The translations under genes were made by a program, and so were the position numbers. 64,000 nt of DNA from an uncultured Sphingomonadales bacterium (GTDB lineage: Bacteria; Pseudomonadota; Alphaproteobacteria; Sphingomonadales; Sphingomonadaceae), in NCBI GenBank assembly GCA_903839675.1, contig CAIMDB010000029.1, positions 1 through 64,000 on the forward strand. Reading direction: 5' to 3'. This document shows, piece by piece, positions 8,596-16,600 of this stretch. Every line of letters starts with the position of its first letter. Positions within the stretch are counted from its first letter, which is position 1. The notes under the pieces were generated by a model that was not told the DNA's origin, searched no databases, and worked only from the letters and a program-made list of their open reading frames with translations.

Positions 8596-9387
8596 CTAAT
8601 TCATGAGCAAAACAATATCCCCAATCGGGCGCCCCTGCCTGAGAACGACAATCCCAGCCCTGCCGCACAGGTTTTCCCAACTGCCGTCACCGCTACTGAA
8701 GCTCCAAAGCTCATCCCCCTCAACCATTCGGTTTTTGAGGCGCTCCCATCTCGCCCAGCCTTTAAGGCGCACTTGATCCCATCTAAATGGCTCAGGTTCC
8801 TCGCTATCGCGAACCACCGGTACGGGCTCGCGGTCAACATCCTCAAGCGCCATTTGGAACCTGATCCATTCGGCAGGGGGCTGCATGGAGCCAAACTTGG
8901 CCTCGTGCATGCGATGAAGAGCCCACCTTCGGACATACGGCAAAATGCGCTCTAACAGTGCCCCATATCGCTCAAAATATCCGGGGCTTAAGCTGTCTAG
9001 AATGTATGCGATCATTGCCGCCTGATCGGCAACTCCGGCTGGTGCCGACGCATCATAAAACCCTAACACTCTCTCCCAGGCTTGGTGCTCATGAAGGCCG
9101 CCGTCTCTCAAATACTCGTACTGAAAGATTGCATCGACGACCTCTCTAGAGATGAATGTCCTGTCAAACTCGGCGGGCGTCTCGAGATAGCAGGCGCCCC
9201 CGAATTCGGCGTCAAATTCCTTATGAACATTATCTATCCATACGTGCAACGAGTTCTCCCACCATGTCTCGATTGGCGTCGCTTCGTGATGGAGAGGGCG
9301 CTCTTGGGGCCAGAGAAATCTGGCAGCCACAATTCCAGTCGGCACAGCGACTGCCACAATAACCAAACACCATAACACCAATGACAT
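8596..9387 (-). CDS. Single-pass membrane protein of unknown function
   Basis: 263 residues. A membrane segment occupies residues 2-24 (VLWCLVIVAVAVPTGIVAAR), so the bulk probably faces the periplasm or remains anchored to the inner membrane. The soluble part is rich in Trp, Glu and aromatic residues, predominantly helical (WERVLGFYDAS, YFERYGALLERILPYVRRW), and ends in a short beta-rich piece LCGRAGIVVLRQGRPIGDIVLL. I recognise no family or catalytic motif. It sits between the two adhesin-E-like genes on the same strand, so the three may be one unit with the PH/SHOCT gene. Confidence 0.6.
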   Translation of the reverse strand: MSLVLWCLVIVAVAVPTGIVAARFLWPQERPLHHEATPIETWWENSLHVWIDNVHKEFDAEFGGACYLETPAEFDRTFISREVVDAIFQYEYLRDGGLHEHQAWERVLGFYDASAPAGVADQAAMIAYILDSLSPGYFERYGALLERILPYVRRWALHRMHEAKFGSMQPPAEWIRFQMALEDVDREPVPVVRDSEEPEPFRWDQVRLKGWARWERLKNRMVEGDELWSFSSGDGSWENLCGRAGIVVLRQGRPIGDIVLLMN

Positions 9388-9556
9388 GCGTCGGCCCCTG
9401 CCTATCGATCAAACTAAGTGCATGATTGGTATCGGAAATACGCCGTAATTCGAAGCGGAAAGTGGGGTGGGCAGCGAGGATAAGCATGTCACCGTTCCCG
9501 ATACAGTGATTTAAAATCGAAAACCAAATGGTGAAATGAGTGAGCAATTTATGCGT

Positions 9557-9952
9557 TTATATATTCACGCACACCAAATCGGCAATACGATCTGCAACGG
9601 AACCAGGAATAATAGGGCTAGCCTCACGCAGATATTGCGGAACACTAAAGGTATCCCCTATCTGTCCATTTTTCCAATAACTAATAGAGTATATGAGAGT
9701 TACCGTTTTGTCTTTGCACCCCAGAATCCATTTAGCTTTCGAGGTCCTATATCTTTCAGTTTTGTCTCTTGAGTGATCCCACATCACCCAGACTTCCGCA
9801 TATTCTGCGCCCACTTTTAAAGAATCTGAGTCATAAAAATACGCTGAGCCAGTGTCGCCAATGTTAACGAAAACCCATTCCTCCGCTAAAGCTGCAGATG
9901 GTATTGAGCCCGCAAACATTAACGCCGCAACGCAAGAAAGTATCCGCGACAT
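9557..9952 (-). CDS. Surface-adhesin-E-like exported protein 2
   Basis: 131 residues from the ATG at 9952, preceded by GAGGGTG; a GTG six bases upstream is less likely. Signal peptide (ILSCVAALMFAGSIPSAALA), then EEWVFVNIGDTGSAYFYDSDSL, WVMWDHSRDKTERYRTSKAK, LGCKDKT and a final IIPGSVADRIADLVC. The pattern matches the neighbour at 8096-8491 motif by motif (YDSDSL against YDADSI, IIPGSV against IVPGSV, paired Cys). The two look like a diverged duplication within the island. The family is linked to adhesion by name only; the real role is unknown. Confidence 0.72.
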   Translation of the reverse strand: MSRILSCVAALMFAGSIPSAALAEEWVFVNIGDTGSAYFYDSDSLKVGAEYAEVWVMWDHSRDKTERYRTSKAKWILGCKDKTVTLIYSISYWKNGQIGDTFSVPQYLREASPIIPGSVADRIADLVCVNI

Positions 9953-9976
9953 AATCACCCTCGATGCTGAACGCTG

Positions 9977-10681
9977 TTAACTTGCACTAATGATTTTCGC
10001 CTTCATTTCCTGAAACTCAGCGTCACTGATTGCGCCGCTGTCCATAAGCCGCTTCGCGCTCTCGATTTGCTCAAGCATACCACTCCCGGACGAAGCTGGT
10101 GCCACGGGAGCGCTAGGCTGCACACCAGAATTAATTGTCACGCCGCCAGAAGCTGCCCGCACCTCTTCAATCGCACGAACTCTGCGCTTTTCCTCCCAAG
10201 CCTGCTCTTCAGCTTGCGACCTGCTATAAATTTCCGAGGCTGCTCGATCGGGAATTCCACCAATCTCAATTGCGCCAACGCTTCCGTTGAAGTGTTCAAA
10301 AATGAGGTTCGATCCGCAGTATTGCGAAAGCACATTCTGTTCGATCTTGACATCTGCCAAGTCTTTCCATTGAATATCTTTCATCTTGAAACCACCTAAT
10401 AGTCCCCGCTCGACCACCATAATCCTGCTATTAGTGATAGCCAAAGAAACCCGCCGATGCCAAAGTGCAAATATACGGTGCTGGACGGCTTGAGAAAGCA
10501 TCGCTTCGTCATTCATAAGGGTCGAGTTGATTTTCTCAAGCGCCTGTCCATGTCGCTTTTCGCCGCCCACAAATGCAAAATAAGCGTATGCTGCGAGAAA
10601 CAGCAGTCCCGATCCAAAAGAAAAAATACATATTAATGTCCAAGCTGCCGCCCAGCCCAGCGCATTGAAAATACCCTTCAT
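9977..10681 (-). CDS. Membrane protein with PH-like and SHOCT domains
   Basis: 234 residues from the ATG at 10681, which has GGGAGGGG upstream; a frame upstream adds 31 improbable residues. Residues about 5-40 form one or two membrane segments. A bacterial PH-like domain follows (VSLAITNSRIMVVERGLLGGF, then DIQWKDLADVKIEQN), and the C-terminus is a SHOCT motif (LEQIESAKRLMDSGAISDAEFQEMKAKII), a short helical pair often found at the end of membrane or secreted proteins and thought to mediate oligomerisation. PH plus SHOCT proteins are usually uncharacterised and may act as membrane-associated scaffolds. It is 24 bases upstream of the adhesin-like gene 2 and probably cotranscribed. Confidence 0.7.
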   Translation of the reverse strand: MKGIFNALGWAAAWTLICIFSFGSGLLFLAAYAYFAFVGGEKRHGQALEKINSTLMNDEAMLSQAVQHRIFALWHRRVSLAITNSRIMVVERGLLGGFKMKDIQWKDLADVKIEQNVLSQYCGSNLIFEHFNGSVGAIEIGGIPDRAASEIYSRSQAEEQAWEEKRRVRAIEEVRAASGGVTINSGVQPSAPVAPASSGSGMLEQIESAKRLMDSGAISDAEFQEMKAKIISAS

Positions 10682-10895
10682 TTGCCCCTCCCAAATGATC
10701 TCTTGGGGCACTGGTTCGCACAGAAGATGGCACCATTCAAATTCAGTCTCAGCCAATTTGCATCGAACGGACAAGGCTCAGAAGCTCGCTCAAAACCAAC
10801 ATACTCATCCCTGTTGCGCCCATAGAACAGTGCTCAAATGGGACTTATGCATTGTGATGTCGCTCGGGCTGCTCTCTCATGGTTCGAGGGGGTTG

Positions 10896-11074
10896 TGTGA
10901 AGGCAGTTACCTGAAACCGTGTATGACGAAGGCAACACCATCGTCCTGCCAAGCAACGAGGCAGGGGGTTTTGTCGGTTTTGTCACCTGAATTTGGTGCA
11001 AGGGTGTTTTGTGAAGGCAGTTCAGGTATCTTTAAAAAGAGATAGATACCCCCTGACAAAACCGACAAAACCCC
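10896..11074. repeat. Repeat cluster downstream of the primase/helicase genes
   Basis: Within 180 bases without genes there are: a perfect 21-bp inverted repeat (10965-10985 and 11054-11074, core GTCGGTTTTGTCA) separated by 68 bases; a 13-bp direct repeat TGTGAAGGCAGTT (10896-10908 and 11010-11022); and a smaller hairpin GGTATCT/AGATACC (11025-11031 and 11044-11050). The cluster lies between the PH/SHOCT gene and the end of the DUF3987 gene. It could be a replication origin for the excised element or a transcription terminator with regulatory sites. Confidence 0.65.
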
Positions 11075-11080
11075 TTTGAT

Positions 11081-12706
11081 TTAACACTTACTCCCTTGTG
11101 CCAAGGGGTTAACCTGCCAACGTTTGGATGGACGGCCACCACTCTGCGAGACCGGCGCTGCAACAGGGCGGACCCAATCGGTGTCTTCGAGCAAAGCCAT
11201 GATTGTGGCACTTGCGTCCGGGTCGTTGCATCCAGCCCAACCCTTGCGCTGGGCGTCCCGTGCGGTGAACTCTCCTGTAATGTCGCCACGTGACATCCGC
11301 GCCGCAATCAGGCGTGCTGGTTCTGCATAGATGTCATGCGCCGACATGTAATAAACCCGCTTTGCATGAGAGAGATAGAACCGCGAGGCCGCAATAGCGC
11401 GCTCCATGACTGGGCCAGATATGTCTCCTTGGTGGCCCTCCACCGCGTGGATGACCAGCGCCACTGTCGCGATGAGCTTGGGCTGCTTCATGACGTGCTG
11501 CCGATATGCCTCGATCAACTCGGTGTCTCGGGCTTCGACAAGTTGCTGTGCATACTCGGCGCGCCAAATAGCATTGGCAGTGTCTGAGAGCCTGAAATAT
11601 GGCAGTGAGGTTCCGAGCATAGAGGTTACTGCCCCACGCTTGGCCGGATCATAATCCACCAGTTGCGTAATCGCGTGCTGGCCAGCGGTCCATTTCGCGA
11701 TGTCATAGGGTAAATCGACCAGCTGCGTATGCAACACAGGGTCTGGCATCGTCATGAGGCCGAAACGTTGCACAAAGCCATCGGCCTGTCGTCCTTCGCG
11801 CGCGGCCCCAAGCAATATCCGCAACAAAGGCTCCGGCTGGATGTTGCCGATGATCGACACACACAGGCGCGGAATATAAACGGCGCCACGACCAATTCTG
11901 TCCGTCTGGAAACTGCCACTGCCGGTATGAGCCGCAAGGTAGAAGGCCTTGCCCGGCTGGTTTTTCGGGTCAGTCATTTGTGCAAACAAGCCGGATGCCT
12001 CATCATCAAGCACCACAACCGGGCCGCCCTCGGTGAGCGTACTAAGGGCCTCAGGGGTAGCGTTGTTGGTCACCGCACGCCGTAAGGGCGACAGGACAGG
12101 TTCTACCGGCACATGCGCCGGGGGCTGTCCATTGGCAGCTGCCGTCTTCGCCGCCTTCACCTGCACATCATAAATGATCTTATTTGCCTGATAGGTGGCG
12201 AGCGCGATCTGGTGCTCCTGCCGATACCTCTCCTCCACCCGGTTCAGGGCCTCTCGGGCGGGGCTGAGGCCCGGTGTCTTGTGCGACGATACCGGGGCAA
12301 TGTTGAGCGCCCAACAGTTCGGCGTCTCGTACCACGGCCCCTGTTGCTTAAGAGCGAGTTGCACCTTGCTGCTGAGCAGCGACCCGCAAGCAGCAAGGAC
12401 GTTGGAGGCAACAAACTCTCGGTTCATCGGGATGGAGTCGGCATAGGTTACAACCATGTCCGCAAGAACTGAGGGAAGGAACCGAGGCTCCCACGGCAGG
12501 ACGGACAGTGGGTCGCGGGCTACTGGGGAGGGCGCCGACCATGAAACAGCCGGCTGGCCGGCACTGATCGCCTCCATATTGCCAGTATCGTTAGCAGGCT
12601 CTCCATGGAAGGTTTGCTCGTTCCGCTGCACCCAGCGACTGGCATCCCAGCCGCCCTGACGGGCAATGGCGATAAGTGTGCCCACGCCGATACGTCGCTC
12701 AGTCAT
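11081..12706 (-). CDS. DUF3987 helicase-like replication protein
   Basis: 541 residues. The ATG at 12706 overlaps the primase stop (ATGACTGA), so it is preferred to a start 108 bases upstream. After a disordered 75 residues the DUF3987 (YfjI-like) region begins (PWEPRFLPSVLADMVVTYADS). A degenerate Walker A, APVSSHKTPG near residue 138-147, replaces the usual GxxGxGKS, and VVVLDDEASGLF near 231-241 is Walker-B-like. Arg-rich RFGLM and helical C-terminal segments follow. DUF3987 proteins accompany primases in phages and satellites and are thought to work as replicative helicases. The Walker A change keeps the Lys-Thr pair. It is the last gene of the alpA-primase operon. Confidence 0.85.
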   Translation of the reverse strand: MTERRIGVGTLIAIARQGGWDASRWVQRNEQTFHGEPANDTGNMEAISAGQPAVSWSAPSPVARDPLSVLPWEPRFLPSVLADMVVTYADSIPMNREFVASNVLAACGSLLSSKVQLALKQQGPWYETPNCWALNIAPVSSHKTPGLSPAREALNRVEERYRQEHQIALATYQANKIIYDVQVKAAKTAAANGQPPAHVPVEPVLSPLRRAVTNNATPEALSTLTEGGPVVVLDDEASGLFAQMTDPKNQPGKAFYLAAHTGSGSFQTDRIGRGAVYIPRLCVSIIGNIQPEPLLRILLGAAREGRQADGFVQRFGLMTMPDPVLHTQLVDLPYDIAKWTAGQHAITQLVDYDPAKRGAVTSMLGTSLPYFRLSDTANAIWRAEYAQQLVEARDTELIEAYRQHVMKQPKLIATVALVIHAVEGHQGDISGPVMERAIAASRFYLSHAKRVYYMSAHDIYAEPARLIAARMSRGDITGEFTARDAQRKGWAGCNDPDASATIMALLEDTDWVRPVAAPVSQSGGRPSKRWQVNPLAQGSKC

Positions 12707-13646
12707 GGCAAAAACTTCTGTAACGGGCGTCAAAGTCCCGGGGATCGAAGCGAGAGCTTGTCTGTGCCCATTCGCGGCAAATGACATAGGCTTCAGGTGC
12801 GCCTGATCGAGCACACGCCGCCATGACTGTTCTCCAGTTTGGCTCCCGAGACCCGTCCGAAGTGTCAGCTAGCGCCAACACGTGCGGCAGCTTCAGCATT
12901 TCAGCAAGGCAAGCGTTCTGGTCATCGGCTGAAAGGTTGCTGAACCAAGGGATCGTCGCCATCCCCCCAGACAGGTCGGCATTCATGCTTGCAGGGGCGA
13001 CTTTAGGTCTTGCAGTCGCCGTGTTGACGAAGGCCTGAGCAAGTTCCGCCATCGCATACCGCTTCCCGGATACTGCCAGCACCTTCGCCTTGATAGGTTC
13101 GCGGCCAGCGGCCTGCTTTTTTGCGTTCGGCCAGTTGATCAAACCCGGCAGCCTCATGATGCGTGGCAGATCAAACACCGCGTCCCCGCGAATGAAATCG
13201 CTTATGGCACGGCCTACTGCCTCATAGGTCTCAGCATCTTCGGATGTGGTGGGTAGAATCTTGTCCAACAGGTAAATCACTTGCACCCCACCTCCGGTCG
13301 TAAGCGTGAAGGTGGGCGGCAATGGCAACGCCGCAGCGGCAGCGAAGCAATCCTGCACCGAGCGTTCAGCCGAGGAGTCAGCATCGCCGACAACGGCGCG
13401 CAGGTGGGTAATGTCGGCTGCCTTGCTCCGGCGTCCGGTGGCGCCCGGGTTTACCTCATAATAGACATTCAGGCCGTCGGCATTAAGCTTCAGCATATGC
13501 CGCGTGGCTTCGTCCAGACTCAATGCATCGGAGGCATGGCGCACCTCCACCCTGCCAGTTGCAGGGTGGAGTGCGACAAGCTGAAGTGGATATCCCAACG
13601 CTCGCACAAAATCGGCGGACTTGGGCGGTTTGACTTGATTAGTCAT
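12699..13646 (-). CDS. RepB-like (archaeo-eukaryotic type) DNA primase
   Basis: 315 residues. The N-terminal 200 residues carry the archaeo-eukaryotic primase pattern: acidic pair in LRAVVGDADSS near residue 90, TLTTGGGVQVIYLL near 120 and DLPRIMRLPGLINWPN near 160. Its C-terminal part (SREPNWRTVMAACARSGAPE) resembles a primase C-terminal helical domain. It would prime replication of the excised element with the DUF3987 protein as likely helicase partner, whose start codon it overlaps by eight bases. Upstream, its start is 2 bases from the stop of the 179-residue gene. This pair is the replication module of the island. Confidence 0.82.
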   Translation of the reverse strand: MTNQVKPPKSADFVRALGYPLQLVALHPATGRVEVRHASDALSLDEATRHMLKLNADGLNVYYEVNPGATGRRSKAADITHLRAVVGDADSSAERSVQDCFAAAAALPLPPTFTLTTGGGVQVIYLLDKILPTTSEDAETYEAVGRAISDFIRGDAVFDLPRIMRLPGLINWPNAKKQAAGREPIKAKVLAVSGKRYAMAELAQAFVNTATARPKVAPASMNADLSGGMATIPWFSNLSADDQNACLAEMLKLPHVLALADTSDGSREPNWRTVMAACARSGAPEAYVICREWAQTSSRFDPRDFDARYRSFCHD

Positions 13647-13648
13647 AG

Positions 13649-14188
13649 TTAGACGCCCCCCATTGCCGCGACAGCCTGAAAATTGCGCAGCACCACCTCG
13701 CGCCAGTCTCGTTGGATACGCACCGTGGCATTCACTTTATCCAGCCCTGGACGGCGGCAAACGCGATAATCATGGGCCAGTGCGGCGGCTATTAGCGCTC
13801 CGTTGGTGAGATAGATCGAATGCTTGTTGCCAGCAGACAGCCAGATGCGCTCAACAGCGTGCTTCAAACCATAAGAACCCAAATCATCTCGGCTAGTCTT
13901 GCCCGGCAACATGCGAGCCAAGGCATGATAAGCGACCGCAAATTGCGCGGCAAAGGTAGGCTGATCAAAACTCCAATGCTGATAGCCAGCCGGATCCCGG
14001 TCCTCAGCAAAGCCGCTAGGTCGAAGTCCCAGTGCCGATAGTTCGTCGACCACCCAAGTCGGCAAAGGACCGATATCGGGATCAGGCACGCCATGGGTGG
14101 CGGAGCGCCTGATCGGTGTAGTTTTGGCAACGATGGCAAGAGCGACCCGCGTCGCCGGTGTCAGGCTGAGTGGTTTTCTGACGGCCAT
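13649..14188 (-). CDS. Unknown protein between AlpA and primase
   Basis: 179 residues, no family recognised. Basic N-terminus, a Pro/Gly-rich linker (GVPDPDIGPLPTWVVDEL), then predicted helices including FAAQFAVAYHALARML and a basic C-terminal segment with RIQRDWREVVLRNFQAV. No membrane segment or signal peptide. It is squeezed between alpA (3 bases upstream) and the primase gene (2 bases downstream), so it is part of the operon and may be a replication or DNA-binding accessory. Confidence 0.65.
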   Translation of the reverse strand: MAVRKPLSLTPATRVALAIVAKTTPIRRSATHGVPDPDIGPLPTWVVDELSALGLRPSGFAEDRDPAGYQHWSFDQPTFAAQFAVAYHALARMLPGKTSRDDLGSYGLKHAVERIWLSAGNKHSIYLTNGALIAAALAHDYRVCRRPGLDKVNATVRIQRDWREVVLRNFQAVAAMGGV

Positions 14189-14191
14189 AGT

Positions 14192-14410
14192 TCAAGCCTC
14201 CCAGCTTCTGGGGTCGGCAAGCCACTTACGGACATCTCCAATTCGCCAACCTGATGCATGGGCCGTAAGCTTGTGTGGGGCAGGAAATGATCCCTTTGCG
14301 ACCTGCGCGTAAATGGACGCTCGTTTCAGGCCAACCAACGCAATAACTTGTGGAAGGCGGACGAACGCCTCCGGCGGAAGCGAAGAAAATTCGGGTCTAT
14401 TGTCGTACAT
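14192..14410 (-). CDS. AlpA-family transcriptional regulator / excisionase-like protein
   Basis: 72 residues. The whole protein is a MerR-like winged helix of the AlpA type: FVRLPQVIALVGLKRASIYAQVAKGSFP, then a conserved WRIGDVRKWLADP near the end. In P4-like elements AlpA homologues activate integrase transcription or act in excision. It starts the operon with the unknown protein, primase and DUF3987 gene, and is close to the integrase relic and integrase. Upstream DNA is AT-rich with short inverted repeats. Confidence 0.88.
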   Translation of the reverse strand: MYDNRPEFSSLPPEAFVRLPQVIALVGLKRASIYAQVAKGSFPAPHKLTAHASGWRIGDVRKWLADPRSWEA

Positions 14411-14684
14411 GGATAACCTCAGTTAATTGTAGAGGCGATCCATCTAGTGCAAAAAATCTTGAAGTAAACTGTTGTGCAATTTACACTAACGAGCCCATTT
14501 GTGGATGTGTTAATGAGTATACAGAAAGAATACTCTCATAAATCATATTAGGCATATGATACATGAAACTGAAATTCATAGATAATCGTGCCTCTTGATG
14601 GGCCATATAAATCTGGGTGAATGACCTGTTTGAGTGGTTCTAAAGAATTTCTCCAAACCATCTATCGGGCATGCATTGGCAATC
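14411..14684. promoter_or_regulatory. AT-rich regulatory region upstream of alpA
   Basis: 274 bases without a gene. It contains GTGTAAA...GTTTAC on the minus strand (14466-14488 region), an inverted repeat GAGTAT/ATACTC (14515-14520 and 14530-14535) and ATCATAT/ATATGAT around 14543-14560. It presumably holds the operon promoter; I cannot assign -35 and -10 boxes with confidence. Confidence 0.4.
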
Positions 14685-15146
14685 TCATAAAGAAACAGGC
14701 CTCCTGTTTGCCGACATATGTAGGACATTTTCCGCATTCCCTGAGAGCGAGGGGGAGACGAATCGCCCCCAAGCCTCCATAAAATTCCGCCGCATGTCGC
14801 GAAGGTGGGTTCGCAGATATGCCTGCTCTGTCGCCGTGCCCACACGGCGGGCTAAGGCTATTTCTGCGACCATTGCCGGAACGATGGGCATCTGCTTTGC
14901 GGCCCAGTCACGGAAGGCTGAGTGGAAGCCGTGCACTGTCTCAGAAAGGTCGGCGAGACGCATAATCTTCGTTAGCGACATGTCAGACAGCGAGGTGCCG
15001 TTTAAGCTGGGCAAGATTAGGCCTCGCCGCTCGCCCTCTGGTGCGATGTAATTGAGGAATGTCGTCGCCGCGGAGCTCAGGGTAATAACGTGAGTGTTTT
15101 TCATCTTCATCATATCCGCGGGACGAGCCCAGCTAGCGCCACCCAA
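14685..15146 (-). pseudogene. C-terminal relic of a tyrosine integrase
   Basis: About 140 residues align with residues 280-425 of the intact integrase just upstream (LPSLNGTSLSDMSLTKIMR against LVFPGRHGKPLSDMSLTKVLR; TEQAYLRTHLRDMRRNFMEAW against VEKAYVRAEYLSMRRSLFDGW). The N-terminal arm-binding domain, core domain and first catalytic Arg are missing, a stop codon precedes the homologous frame, and the HGFR catalytic box reads HGFH, so the second catalytic Arg is lost. It retains the catalytic Tyr. I take it as a remnant of an earlier integration event rather than a working gene. Confidence 0.85.
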
Positions 15147-15178
15147 AGCTCAAACACTCCAACAGGGAGTTGAGCTTT
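15145..15178 (-). terminator. Stem-loop after the integrase gene
   Basis: AAAGCTCAAACACTCC and GGGAGTTGAGCTTT (15145-15160 and 15165-15178) pair around the loop AACA, with two bulged bases. It begins five bases past the integrase stop at 15184. A T-run is lacking on the integrase strand, so it may work as an RNA-stabilising hairpin. Confidence 0.5.
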
Positions 15179-15183
15179 AGATG

Positions 15184-16461
15184 TCATGTGTTAGCCCTCT
15201 GACTTGGTGTTAGGGCCACTGCGTTGCGATAACTCTCCGTGAGCGACGGCGCGACGAACGCTCCCCACCCATCGAAAAGTGAGCGGCGCATGGAAAGGTA
15301 TTCGGCTCGGACGTATGCCTTTTCGACAGAGGTTCCGACCTTGTGAGCAATGGCCAGTTCGGCGACGTTCCAAGGAATAAGCGGCATTTTTTCGGCAGCC
15401 CACGTGCGGAACGAGGTGCGGAACCCATGAACTGCCTCGTCACGCCCAACCTGCCGTAACACCTTAGTGAGCGACATGTCGGACAACGGTTTGCCATGCC
15501 GACCGGGGAAGACTAGCCCAGATCTGAGACCTTTCTGTGGTTGAAGTCGCTCCAGCAATGCAATCGCCGCATCTGAAAGCGCAACATCATGCGCGACTTT
15601 CTTACCCTTCATAATTGTCGCTGGGCAGCGCCATTCCCGCGTTTCAAGGTCGATCTGCTCCCATGCCGCTGCGCGGATCGAGCCAGAACGATTTCCGGTC
15701 AGCATGGCGAAGAGCATTGCAGCGCGGCTGGGAGTCAGTTCCTTTTTCCATTGATCGGCAAAGAATGTAGCGCAATCCTCGTAAGGCATGGCCTTGAAGT
15801 GACCTCCCTCCGCTTGCTTTGAAAGTCCTAAGCGCAGTTCGCGGGCCTCGGGCACGGCGTCACTCCGCCAACCGCGCGCTTTGGCAAAGGCGAGCACTTG
15901 CCGAATACGGACGCTCACCTTTTTCGCCATCACAGGTTTTTCGGTCCAGATCACTGCTAACGTAGCGACTATATCCCAAAGGCCGATAGCACTCACTTTT
16001 AGCTGGCCAAGCTTGGGGTTCGCGTGTTCTTCCAGAGAAGCCTTGAATGCCTTTGCTGTCCTGTCGCTCCAGCCGGGCTTGAAGGCATTGTATGCCTCGG
16101 TCACTGCCTCCGCAAAACTGGGCGTCGTAATGCGTTCCTTGTCCCGCTCAATAATAGGGTCGGCGCCGGTCTTCGCTAACTTGCGCAATATTGAGGCCTT
16201 CTCACGGGCCTCAGACAGCGTCAGAGATTTGCGTAACATCAGGGAACTGCCGTTCAGCAAACTCTCGCTATCTGTTTGGTCTCGCCCCGCTCCGTCAACA
16301 TCAGCTGTGCCCAGTCCTATATCGCGGCGTTTGCCTTCGTGCTGCACACGCAACACATACGAGCGGGCTCCTGACTCCTTCACATAGAGAAAGAGTCCGT
16401 CACCATCCGTATGGCGACCTGCCTTGGCATTCTTAACTTTAAGTACTGTTAGCTTGCCCAT
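15184..16461 (-). CDS. Tyrosine recombinase, island integrase
   Basis: 425 residues, full length. The N-terminal Arm-DNA-binding domain with DUF4102-like features (KNAKAGRHTDGDGLFLYVKE, SYVLRVQHEGKRRDIGLG) is followed by a SAM-like core-binding domain (residues 130-225) and the catalytic domain. Catalytic residues visible are the first Arg in the GNRSGSIR segment, H-x-x-R in VHGFRTSF, and the Tyr in VEKAYVRAEY. It would catalyse site-specific integration into tRNA-Gln and excision. The gene reads inward from the distal attachment site, 140 bases away, the usual position. A promoter at 16485-16513 overlaps paired TTCCCACA sites, which suggests self-repression. Confidence 0.95.
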   Translation of the reverse strand: MGKLTVLKVKNAKAGRHTDGDGLFLYVKESGARSYVLRVQHEGKRRDIGLGTADVDGAGRDQTDSESLLNGSSLMLRKSLTLSEAREKASILRKLAKTGADPIIERDKERITTPSFAEAVTEAYNAFKPGWSDRTAKAFKASLEEHANPKLGQLKVSAIGLWDIVATLAVIWTEKPVMAKKVSVRIRQVLAFAKARGWRSDAVPEARELRLGLSKQAEGGHFKAMPYEDCATFFADQWKKELTPSRAAMLFAMLTGNRSGSIRAAAWEQIDLETREWRCPATIMKGKKVAHDVALSDAAIALLERLQPQKGLRSGLVFPGRHGKPLSDMSLTKVLRQVGRDEAVHGFRTSFRTWAAEKMPLIPWNVAELAIAHKVGTSVEKAYVRAEYLSMRRSLFDGWGAFVAPSLTESYRNAVALTPSQRANT

Positions 16462-16465
16462 TTCA

Positions 16466-16485
16466 TTCCCACAATCGTTCCCACA
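16466..16485 (+). promoter_or_regulatory. Candidate integrase arm-type site pair, right end
   Basis: TTCCCACA at 16466-16473 and 16478-16485, direct orientation, 4-base spacer: the same arrangement as at 3597-3616. The pair lies five bases upstream of the integrase start codon, covering the expected transcript start, so integrase binding here could repress its own gene. Confidence 0.6.
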
Positions 16486-16513
16486 TATTGTCCGGGATTT
16501 GGGTGGAAGTCAA
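16485..16513 (-). promoter_or_regulatory. Putative integrase promoter
   Basis: On the minus strand TTGACT (16513-16508) and CAATAT (16490-16485) are separated by exactly 17 bases, giving a transcript start near 16478, 17 bases before the integrase ATG. Confidence 0.6.
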
Positions 16514-16600
16514 TGGAAGACGCCGGATCTTGAGTTAGGCTAAATACAGCTTATAAGCCATTTTTATGGAGATGTGTGGATGGCTCTGGAGATAAGTAAT

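Noticed and set aside
12707-12814. Longer DUF3987 start at 12814
   Set aside because: It would overlap the primase by 116 bases; the ATG at 12706 overlaps the primase stop by a few bases, as expected in a coupled operon.
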